DNA of 64,000 nucleotides from Pseudomonas sp. L5B5 (GTDB lineage: Bacteria > Pseudomonadota > Gammaproteobacteria > Pseudomonadales > Pseudomonadaceae), in NCBI RefSeq assembly GCF_020520285.1, contig NZ_CP084742.1, positions 3,038,001-3,102,000 of the forward strand, in the 5' to 3' direction. Position 1 is the first letter of the stretch, and each line of letters starts with the position of its first letter. Below are positions 9,490 to 16,292 of this stretch, piece after piece. The notes beneath the pieces are model-generated. The model did not search any database. It was not told where the DNA came from and worked only from the letters and a program-made list of their open reading frames with translations. The translations under genes were made by a program, and so were the position numbers.

Positions 9490-9756
9490 TCACGCCTGGA
9501 GCGCTTCTATCCCCAAACCGATATCGTCGATCACCGCCTTGCCCATCTCCGCCAGGAAATGCGCGGCCCAGGCGTAGCGCTCGCCCTGCTCCTCCATGGC
9601 CGCATCCAGCGCGAGTTTCTTGGCGTAGTACAACAGCGTGGAAGCGTGCTCCAGGGCCTGGTGCAGAGGCACATCGGCATTGACGCGAAACAGGGTCTGA
9701 TCGGCATCACCACAGCTACCGAAGGTGACGAAGCCGAGGGTCTTGATAGCGCACAT
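9490..9756 (-). CDS. DUF3077 family protein
   Basis: Small 88-residue protein of the mainly Pseudomonas DUF3077 family, whose function is unknown. The family-like core is LFRVNADVPLHQALEHAS followed by a helix-rich C-terminal half (EMGKAVIDDIGLGIEAL). There is no signal peptide and no membrane segment, so it is cytoplasmic. GGGAG lies 8 bases before ATG 9756. The 5' flank holds two hairpin-forming segments with a shared degenerate repeat (9795-9934), suggesting a structured leader. Confidence 0.75.
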   Translation of the reverse strand: MCAIKTLGFVTFGSCGDADQTLFRVNADVPLHQALEHASTLLYYAKKLALDAAMEEQGERYAWAAHFLAEMGKAVIDDIGLGIEALQA

Positions 9757-9794
9757 GATTGAACTCCCGTATCCAAGTGAGAGCTACCACGTTC

Positions 9795-9934
9795 GTTACC
9801 AAGCGAATGGGTGGCCGCTGCGCGCAGGTTGGTAAACCGGAGATACAGGAACCCGGCAGGGACGAGCCCTCTCACGCACAGCCGCCATTGCACAGTGAAA
9901 TGGGGCGCCGTTGCGCCTGGGTTACCAAGCCCGG
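9795..9934 (-). promoter_or_regulatory. Possible structured leader upstream of the DUF3077 gene
   Basis: Two related segments lie 40-180 bp upstream of the DUF3077 start. The first (9796-9834) has TTACCAA pairing with TTGGTAA around an inner CTGCGCGCAG palindrome. The second (9897-9934) has GGCGC-CGTT-GCGCC. They share the degenerate pattern AATGGG..GCCG.TGCGC..GGTT...AA.CC.GG, and GTTACCAAGC occurs at 9795 and 9921. The rest of 9757-10155 shows no gene. A mobile or repetitive origin is an alternative explanation. Confidence 0.4.
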
Positions 9935-10155
9935 TCGTTGAATGAGCAGCGACGCTCAAAGGCTAGTCCGGGTTCGACACGGAACAACGACAAAGACGTC
10001 GCAATTTATGTTCAGGCTGAGGGAGTTGGGAAGTATGCGTCTGGCCGTCCCATCCTGATGGCATTGTCAAGGCATGAACAACCTTCAGAGAGCTGTGGGG
10101 CACACCTCAATTGGCTCTGTAGAATATGGTGCATTGGGTGGAGGGAATTTTTAAC

Positions 10156-10821
10156 ATGCTTTTACTTTTAAGTCTTCGTGACGTTATCGAAGCCCTTGCG
10201 ACATGTGATAGCAATAACGATGTCTGGAGCCGCTATTCATGGGTCTATGTCAAGGACGGAGCACCGCTGATCGAAGCTCGCTTTTACCTTTCTTCGCCCG
10301 AGGAAGAATCGAATAGCGTACCCGGCGAGAACGGTGAGGAAATGCCGGCCTTTGCCGTAGCGCACGGCCTTTCGTATTGCCTTGAAACTGCCAACTTTGT
10401 AGATGTACTGAGCGTACAGAAGCGTCAGCAGCCGCTCTCACAACTTGAGGACTATGCCGCTGCGCTTGAACACTACGCCGAGCGAGACGCCTTTCTAGAT
10501 CGGGGCGAGTTCTACAGTGGTCGGTGCGTGGATCAACAGCCGTTGCCAGGCATTTCACGCGACTTTTTTCCCGAATACGATCTTCAGCTGGTTACGTGCC
10601 CGGCTGATCGCATCCGAGATGCTGCGCGCGTCATCGCTAAATTGCTGCACATAAGTGTGGCTGATGCTCTCGCGCGTTGCAGGAGGCTGCCGGTAATTCT
10701 AGGGGAACGCACCGACTCACAGGGGCGCGTGCGGATTGAGACACAATTCATCGCTCTTTCGTTGCCGCTGCAAATAACGACACACTGGCCGCTTGCCTGG
10801 CTTCCCGGAATTGATCCGTAA
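10156..10821 (+). CDS. DUF7716-like protein, possible orphan immunity protein
   Basis: 221-residue cytoplasmic protein. The N-terminal half (to ~125) resembles the DUF7716 / immunity-type fold: an acidic loop, then PAFAVAHGLSYCLETANFVDVL and a helix ending AERDAFLD. The C-terminal ~75 residues (YDLQLV...ADALARCRRLPVIL...) look like a degenerate ribosomal L7/L12 C-terminal-type domain, which is an inference from pattern only. ATG 10156 is preferred to 10126 because GGAGGG precedes it. The codon use is visibly more AT-rich than the neighbours and no toxin-like partner is adjacent, so this may be a horizontally acquired or orphaned gene. The function is not established. Confidence 0.65.
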   Translation: MLLLLSLRDVIEALATCDSNNDVWSRYSWVYVKDGAPLIEARFYLSSPEEESNSVPGENGEEMPAFAVAHGLSYCLETANFVDVLSVQKRQQPLSQLEDYAAALEHYAERDAFLDRGEFYSGRCVDQQPLPGISRDFFPEYDLQLVTCPADRIRDAARVIAKLLHISVADALARCRRLPVILGERTDSQGRVRIETQFIALSLPLQITTHWPLAWLPGIDP

Positions 10822-11093
10822 GAAGTCGATGAACGCGCACCGCAACTGAACATGTGCCCATCAGAAGTAATGGCTATGCGACACTGAGCATGCCAGCCAC
10901 CTGCTCGGGCGGGCACCAGAGTAGACCACATGATATCCACTATCGGCATAAATCCGCTTTAACAGACCTTCCGTTGTCCCTAACGCGCCAATCAAAACCA
11001 GGTCTGTGGATAACGTCACAACAACCATCCTCCATCGCCAACCCCACCTACGCTTAGGTAGGATGTCCCCTCCTTTTCCCCGAGGCTCGCGTC

Positions 11094-11558
11094 ATGTTCA
11101 TCGGCGTCCTGCTGGTCATCACCTGGCTGATCCTGCTCCTGCGCTACCCGGCCAAAGCCCTGCCCGTGTCCCTGGCCGCTGCTTTCGGCCTGGCCCTGGT
11201 GGCCTGCTGGGTGGTCTGGCTGGACAACCGCGAAGCCCAGCAACTGGCGCGCCTGGAGCTGCGCCTGACCTACGCCCCCGACCACTGCCCCGCCGACCGC
11301 CCGCTAGAGGTCAAGCTCAACAACGGCAACAAGGTGCCCCTGGTCGAACTGCGCTGGCGGGTCGCCGCCTACGCTCCGGGGGATACGGTCAACCTCGCCG
11401 ATAACCAATACAGCGCTCCACGCTATCGCGGCCCCGGCGAATTGCAGGCCGGCGCCAGCTGGCAGGACTGCCTGCCCCTGCCGCCGCTACGCCCGGGCTA
11501 TCGCCCGCAAACCCTGGAGTTTCGCGCCGAGCGTTTACAGGGTAGTTTCTCCCACTGA
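11094..11558 (+). CDS. Small membrane protein of unknown function
   Basis: 154 residues. Two N-terminal hydrophobic segments (about 2-16 and 24-44) are followed by a soluble domain of ~110 residues that should face the periplasm. The soluble part (LRLTYAPDHCPADRPLEVKLNN...) reads like a small beta-sandwich with two cysteines (DHC, DCLP) that could pair. No catalytic motif was recognised. It ends 35 bp before the SDR gene and may be co-transcribed with it. Confidence 0.7.
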   Translation: MFIGVLLVITWLILLLRYPAKALPVSLAAAFGLALVACWVVWLDNREAQQLARLELRLTYAPDHCPADRPLEVKLNNGNKVPLVELRWRVAAYAPGDTVNLADNQYSAPRYRGPGELQAGASWQDCLPLPPLRPGYRPQTLEFRAERLQGSFSH

Positions 11559-11593
11559 TTCCCTTTCCCATCGCCCAGCACAAGGACCGCGCC

Positions 11594-12418
11594 ATGCCCG
11601 TAGCGTTGATCACTGGTTGTTCCAGCGGCATCGGCCGCGCCCTGGCGGATGCCTTCAAACAGGCCGGCTACACCGTCCTGCCCAGCGCCCGCAAGGCCGA
11701 GGACGTCGCCACTCTGCAAGCCGCCGGTTTCAAGGCCGTACAGCTGGATGTGAATGACGGCGCGGCCCTGGCCGCCCTGGCCGAGGACATCAACCAACAG
11801 CATGGCGGCCTCGATGTGCTGATCAACAATGCCGGCTACGGCGCCATGGGCCCGCTGCTGGATGGCGGCGTGGAAGCCATGCAACGCCAGTTCGAAACCA
11901 ATGTGTTCTCGGTGGTCGGAGTGACCCGGGCGATGTTCCCGGTGCTGCGCCGCAGCCGTGGCCTGGTGGTGAATATCGGCAGTGTGTCCGGGGTGCTGGT
12001 GACGCCCTTTGCCGGTGCCTATTGCGCCTCGAAAGCCGCGGTGCACGCCTTGAGCGATGCCCTGCGCATGGAGCTGGCGCCGTTCGGTATCCGGATCATG
12101 GAAGTGCAGCCCGGGGCCATTGCTTCGAGCTTCGCCAAGAACGCCGGGCATGAGGCCGAGCAACTGCTCAACGAGCAATCGCCCTGGTGGCCGCTGCGCG
12201 ACGGCATCCGCTCCCGGGCCAAGGCCTCCCAGGACAAGCCCACACCGGCCAGCGAATTCGCCGCCGGCTTGCTCAAGGCCGTGCAACAGCCCAACCCACC
12301 GCGCCTGGTGCGCCTGGGCAATGGCAGCCGCGCCCTGCCGCTGATGGCCAATCTGCTGCCCAAGGGTCTGCTGGAAAAAGGGCTGATGAAGCGTTTTGGC
12401 CTGAGCGCCAAGCTCTGA
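11594..12418 (+). CDS. SDR family oxidoreductase
   Basis: Classical short-chain dehydrogenase/reductase, 274 residues, cytoplasmic, NAD(P)-dependent. The cofactor motif TGCSSGIG (residues ~7-14), NNAG, the catalytic Ser in NIGSVSG, and Tyr143/Lys147 in YCASK are all present. The substrate cannot be told from sequence; the C-terminal 80 residues are the specificity region and resemble short-chain dehydrogenases annotated for lipids or sugars. It follows the small membrane-protein gene by 35 bp. Confidence 0.9.
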   Translation: MPVALITGCSSGIGRALADAFKQAGYTVLPSARKAEDVATLQAAGFKAVQLDVNDGAALAALAEDINQQHGGLDVLINNAGYGAMGPLLDGGVEAMQRQFETNVFSVVGVTRAMFPVLRRSRGLVVNIGSVSGVLVTPFAGAYCASKAAVHALSDALRMELAPFGIRIMEVQPGAIASSFAKNAGHEAEQLLNEQSPWWPLRDGIRSRAKASQDKPTPASEFAAGLLKAVQQPNPPRLVRLGNGSRALPLMANLLPKGLLEKGLMKRFGLSAKL

Positions 12419-12582
12419 ACATTCAACGCCGGGCATCCCGCGCATGATGGCGTTGCTTGCCGCGCCGATGCCCGCACTGCAATCGCAAGAAAGCGGCACC
12501 TCAAGCACAGAACGGCTGCCCCAGCCCTGCTCATGCCCTCTTGGCGCCCTCCCTATTACGCTTGAACCTCAGGGACTCTCCA

Positions 12583-13611
12583 TTGAAATCTCGTAGCCTG
12601 CTGCCCTTGGCCATCTTCACACTGCTGCTGGGCTGCAATGCCTCGTCACCGGACGAAAAACTCAATGCCTCCCTGCCCGACCTGAGCCTCGAACAAATCC
12701 TGCCCAAGGTCGAGGCCAACCCCTACTGCACGCCGGACATGGACCGCGACTTGCTGCTCGGCCTCGGGATGCGACTGATCGATGAGGACGAGCTGCTGCA
12801 TAGCTCAAGCCGTACCCTGCTGGCGAGCAAGGCAATCCAAATGGCCCGCAGTTGCCTGATCATGGCCGCCCCCCGCTCCACCGGCAGCCTGTGCATCCTG
12901 GGCGGGATTGTCGGTGCCAGGCAAAAGGACTATGACAAAAGCGAAGCCTTCAACTACATCGCTTATGCCGCCAGGCACAATGAGTCCTGCGCGGAAGCTG
13001 GCCTGTACGACATCTACAACGTCGGCAAGCTGGACCAGCCGCCGAACAAGGAATTGGCCATGGCCTGGCTGGAACGCGCCGCCCGCCACGGCGACCAGGA
13101 CGCGCAACAGGAGATGCTGCGCAGCAGCGAGCAGGACAACCTCCCGCTGGCCTATGCCTGGGCCCGAACCCTCGATGACGCCCAGACGCTCGAAGCGCTG
13201 GAACGCAAGATGAGCCCTCAGCAGATGGCCGAAGGCGAGCAGCACTACACCCGGCTGCTCAGCCAGCTCACCCCCAAAAAGGATATCGAGCAGGCCCTGC
13301 GCCAGGACCTCATCGCCCTGGGCACGGGGGATCTGTACTACAGCTATCCGGAGGTGTTCGCGGGCATGTCGCCTGCGCAACGGCATGCGTTCGTGGCCCA
13401 GTTGGTGGACATGCAGGACCTCTACCCGAAGTTCCACACCCGCGGCCAAGTGGTCGCCTACGCCTTGATCTCGCGCCTGGTGCAAAGCACCGGACCGGCC
13501 GTGGACCTGTGGCAGGACCCGGCGCTGCATGCCTTGCTGGAGGACGATGACCTGAGCGTGGAAGACACCGTAGCCAAGGCCAAAACCATCCTGGCCAAGC
13601 GCAAGCCATAA
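12583..13611 (+). CDS. Putative Sel1-repeat lipoprotein, copy 1 (TTG start)
   Basis: 342-residue predicted lipoprotein with signal peptide MKSRSLLPLAIFTLLLGC and lipobox LLGC. It contains Sel1-like helical repeats (ELAMAWLERAARHG, EAFNYIAYAARHN), usually protein-interaction scaffolds. Start: no ATG fits the signal peptide, but TTG 12583 preceded by CAGGGA does. The downstream paralogue at 13842 has the same arrangement, which supports this choice. The two proteins align along their whole length (LPKVEANPYC / LPKVSANEYC; AEGEQHYTRL / AEGEQRFADL), so they arose by tandem duplication. Function unknown. Confidence 0.75.
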   Translation: MKSRSLLPLAIFTLLLGCNASSPDEKLNASLPDLSLEQILPKVEANPYCTPDMDRDLLLGLGMRLIDEDELLHSSSRTLLASKAIQMARSCLIMAAPRSTGSLCILGGIVGARQKDYDKSEAFNYIAYAARHNESCAEAGLYDIYNVGKLDQPPNKELAMAWLERAARHGDQDAQQEMLRSSEQDNLPLAYAWARTLDDAQTLEALERKMSPQQMAEGEQHYTRLLSQLTPKKDIEQALRQDLIALGTGDLYYSYPEVFAGMSPAQRHAFVAQLVDMQDLYPKFHTRGQVVAYALISRLVQSTGPAVDLWQDPALHALLEDDDLSVEDTVAKAKTILAKRKP

Positions 13612-13841
13612 CCGGAGTGGCTGGCGCTATCGGGTTTTCAGCCGCGGCCCGACAGGGGCTGCGGTTTCGGTTGTACGCCCTCTCAATCCCAGTAGAATGC
13701 CCGCCCTTGAGCCCCAGGGTTCATGCAGCATGGAATCGCTGGCGTCGACACCCAAGCACGGACTTGCTCAGGCTCCCCCCTCTCCTGTCCCTGGCTGATT
13801 TCATGCGCGACTTCTTTCATTCGCCGATCAGGGAATACCCA

Positions 13842-14867
13842 TTGAAATTGTTCAACGCGCTGCCACTGGCATTGGCTGTCCTGCTGGCGGCTTGCGCCAC
13901 CACCGCTCCGGAAAACACCGAACCCAAAGTCCCCGAACTGAATGACACCTTGCCCAAGCTGACGCTGGACAGTGTCCTGCCCAAGGTCAGCGCCAACGAG
14001 TACTGCAACCCGGCCATGGACGCCGATGTGCTGTACGGCGCCGGTTACAAGCTCAACGAGATCGAGGACTACAAGAACGCCAAGAGCTGCTTCGCCATGG
14101 CCGCGCCGCACTACACCCGGGCCTTCTGCTACCTGTCCACCACCACCGACCAGGAAACGGACAAGCCCAAGGCCGAGCGCGACCGCGAGTCCTTCAACTA
14201 CATCGCCTACTCGGCCTCGCAGAACGACTGGTGCGCCGAGTACGGCATGTACGCCACCTACTGGTTCGGCGACAAGGACATTCCCAAGGACCGCGAACTG
14301 GCCCTGCGCTGGCTGGAGCGCTCGGCGCTGCACGGCAACCCGGAACCGCAGCAGAGCCTGGCCGACGCCGCCGAAGAGGCTGGCGACCTGGTGAAGGCCT
14401 ATGCCTGGCTGAAGATAATCGACAACACCGAGGACACCAGCCAGCTGGATGCCTTGAAAGGCAAGATGAACCCTGGGCAACTGGCCGAAGGCGAACAGCG
14501 CTTTGCCGACCTCAAGAAGCGCGTGACCAGCAAGCAGGTGATGTACGACGAGGCGCGGGATGAGGAAGTGGCGATTTTCTCGGCCGAGATCCACTTCGAT
14601 CTCCCCGACCTGTTCAAGGGCATGACCACGGCCGAGCGCCAGGCCTTTGTCAAAGCCGCCATTGCCAAGGCCCGTGACAGCGGCCAGTTCAAGCTGCATT
14701 ACGCGGTGACCCAGTACATCATCGTCTCGCGCCTGGCCCAGCAGCGTTACCCCGGTGTCGATGTGCTGCAGAACCCGAAGCTGGTGGCCACCATCAACAA
14801 CGTCAACGACGGCCTGGAAGCGGCGGCGAAGAAGTCCCTGGCGATCATGCAGAAAAGCTACAAGTAA
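13842..14867 (+). CDS. Putative Sel1-repeat lipoprotein, copy 2 (TTG start)
   Basis: 341-residue paralogue of the preceding gene. Signal peptide MKLFNALPLALAVLLAAC with lipobox LAAC; Sel1-like repeats include ELALRWLERSALHG and ESFNYIAYSASQN. TTG 13842 is preceded by CAGGGAATACCCA, matching CAGGGACTCTCCA before copy 1. ATG 13803 is in frame but has no ribosome-binding site and would add 13 polar residues. A terminator follows at 14908-14946. The 230-bp gap between the copies suggests each may have its own promoter. The likely location is the inner face of the outer membrane; the role is unknown. Confidence 0.77.
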   Translation: MKLFNALPLALAVLLAACATTAPENTEPKVPELNDTLPKLTLDSVLPKVSANEYCNPAMDADVLYGAGYKLNEIEDYKNAKSCFAMAAPHYTRAFCYLSTTTDQETDKPKAERDRESFNYIAYSASQNDWCAEYGMYATYWFGDKDIPKDRELALRWLERSALHGNPEPQQSLADAAEEAGDLVKAYAWLKIIDNTEDTSQLDALKGKMNPGQLAEGEQRFADLKKRVTSKQVMYDEARDEEVAIFSAEIHFDLPDLFKGMTTAERQAFVKAAIAKARDSGQFKLHYAVTQYIIVSRLAQQRYPGVDVLQNPKLVATINNVNDGLEAAAKKSLAIMQKSYK

Positions 14868-14907
14868 CCGCCCCCTTGTAGGAGCTCATGCTGTTCACCT
14901 AACAAAA

Positions 14908-14946
14908 AACGGCGCCTGCTCAAGCTGAGTAGGAGCCGTTTTTTTT
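14908..14946 (+). terminator. Rho-independent terminator after the lipoprotein pair
   Basis: Stem AACGGCGCCTGCTCA with TGAGTAGGAGCCGTT (two mismatches) and a three-base loop, running into eight T at 14939-14946. Confidence 0.85.
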
Positions 14947-14968
14947 GGGCTGCGCAGCTCATTCCCCT

Positions 14969-15113
14969 GTGGCGAGGGAGCTTGCTCCCGCTGGGGTACG
15001 CAGCGCCCCCACTAGCGTCTAAGCGGTCAGCCTGATGAACCACGCCGCCAGGCTTTACGACCGCTTCGCGCCGGGGCGCCGGCCGGCCGAGCGGGAGCAA
15101 GCTGCCTCGCCAC
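14969..15113. repeat. REP-type inverted repeat (GAGGGAGCTTGCTCCCGCT family)
   Basis: Arms 14969-14992 and 15090-15113 are reverse complements with one mismatch over 24 bp. Each arm is itself palindromic (GGGAGCTTGCTCCC). The only other copy in the window is at 59644-59774. It occupies most of the 353-bp gene-free stretch between the lipoprotein pair and the efflux operon; no gene is seen there. Confidence 0.88.
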
Positions 15114-15220
15114 GACAGGCCTTGTCAGTACAACAAGCCCCCCCGCCGGAAAAACGCTTCGTTCAGCCGCTCAAGTGAACAGCATTACCTTGTGGAGCCA
15201 GCTCCTGCATAGGTCTAAGC

Positions 15221-16081
15221 CTATTGCGGCTCCTGGTTGACCACTACGGTGCAGGTGATGCCCGCCGCCAACAGCACGCCGTCCGGCACTTCGTCGATAT
15301 GGATGCGCACCGGCACACGCTGGGCCAGGCGCACCCAGTTGAAGGTCGGGTTGACGTCGGCGATCAGCTCGCGGCTTTCCGGGTTGTCGCGGTCGTAGAT
15401 GCCCCGGGAAATGCTCTCCACATGGCCCTTGAGCACCTGCCCGCTCATCAGCTGCATGTCGGCCTTGTCCCCCACGCGCACGTGGGGCAGCTTGGTTTCC
15501 TCGAAGAAGCCGTAGACCCAGAACGAGTTCATGTCGACCACCGCCATCTTCGCCTCGCCAATGCGCGCGTAGTCGCCACGGTGCACGTTGAGGTTGGTCA
15601 CGTAGCCGTCCACCGCCGCCCGCACCTGGGTGCGTTTGAGGTTGAGTTCCGCCGCTTCCAGCTGGGCCTGGGCGTGCTGGTAGTCGGCCAGGGCCGAGTC
15701 GGCGATGTTGCCGGCGTCGTCGCGGTTCTCCTTGGAGATCACCAGGTTGTCCATGTCGGCGCGGCGCCGGGCGTTGACCTTGCGCATCTCCCAGGTGGCC
15801 TTCTTCGACGCCACCTGGGACTGCGCCTGCTTGACCGCGATCTGGTAGTGCTCGGGGTCGATCTGCATCAGCAGATCGCCCTTGCGCACCAGCTGGTTGT
15901 CCTTGACCGGCACGTCCACCACTTCGCCGGTGACGTCGGCAGCGACGTTGATGATGTCCGCGCGCACCCGGCCGTCACGGGTCCAGGGGGTGTACATGTA
16001 GTGCTCCCACAAGGTGCGGCCGATCCACAGGGCCAGGGCCAGCACGAGCAGGGTGGCGAGCAGGCTGAAAAACTTTTTCAT
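15221..16081 (-). CDS. HlyD-family periplasmic adaptor of an AaeAB-like efflux pump
   Basis: 286-residue membrane-fusion protein. One N-terminal membrane anchor (~5-25), a split lipoyl-like domain (DVTGEVVDVPVKDNQLVRKG and AAVDGYVTNLNVHRGDYA), a coiled-coil hairpin (~78-155) rich in Ala/Gln/Lys, and a beta-barrel domain. It links the inner-membrane FUSC permease to the outer-membrane channel encoded upstream. It resembles AaeA, the adaptor of the hydroxybenzoate efflux pump. It is the last gene of the operon, 10 bp after the DUF1656 gene. Confidence 0.9.
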   Translation of the reverse strand: MKKFFSLLATLLVLALALWIGRTLWEHYMYTPWTRDGRVRADIINVAADVTGEVVDVPVKDNQLVRKGDLLMQIDPEHYQIAVKQAQSQVASKKATWEMRKVNARRRADMDNLVISKENRDDAGNIADSALADYQHAQAQLEAAELNLKRTQVRAAVDGYVTNLNVHRGDYARIGEAKMAVVDMNSFWVYGFFEETKLPHVRVGDKADMQLMSGQVLKGHVESISRGIYDRDNPESRELIADVNPTFNWVRLAQRVPVRIHIDEVPDGVLLAAGITCTVVVNQEPQ

Positions 16082-16091
16082 TGGGCGAATC

Positions 16092-16292
16092 TCAACGGTA
16101 GACAGTGAGCGCCATGGCGCCGAACAGACAGCAGAACAGGCTCAGGCGCAGCAGCGCCGGGTGCCAGAAGAAGCGATACAGGTCATGGCCGGAAATGAAC
16201 CGGTCCAGGGCCCAGGCCAGGGCCGCGGCGATGAAGAACATCAGGGTCATGGTGGGCATGTAAACGCCGTGGAAGGCGATTTCACGAGGCAT
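16092..16292 (-). CDS. DUF1656 small membrane protein (AaeX-like)
   Basis: 66 residues with two hydrophobic segments (about 14-30 and 46-64). The family core PREIAFHGVYMPT is present at the N terminus. AaeX-type proteins accompany FUSC/HlyD efflux pumps; their precise role is unknown. The ATG at 16292 lies inside the end of the FUSC gene (11-bp overlap), which implies translational coupling. Confidence 0.88.
   Translation of the reverse strand: MPREIAFHGVYMPTMTLMFFIAAALAWALDRFISGHDLYRFFWHPALLRLSLFCCLFGAMALTVYR

Noticed and set aside
9531-9959. 142-codon minus-strand frame overlapping the DUF3077 gene and its leader
   Set aside because: It reads the leader hairpins and then the DUF3077 gene in the wrong frame. 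DUF3077 has the better start site and family pattern.
9968-9984. Sequence resembling a tRNA/tmRNA T-loop (GGGTTCGACAC)
   Set aside because: The stem pairs over only three bases and no acceptor stem or anticodon arm could be found.
10584-10949. 121-codon minus-strand frame at the end of the DUF7716-like gene
   Set aside because: It overlaps a better gene on the other strand and matches nothing recognised. A decayed gene fragment in 10822-10949 cannot be excluded.
11005-11013. Perfect DnaA-box-like TGTGGATAA in the intergenic region before 11094
   Set aside because: It is a single isolated copy; the same 9-mer also occurs inside two unrelated genes (near 27.8 and 53.1 kb). There is no cluster or AT-rich unwinding region.
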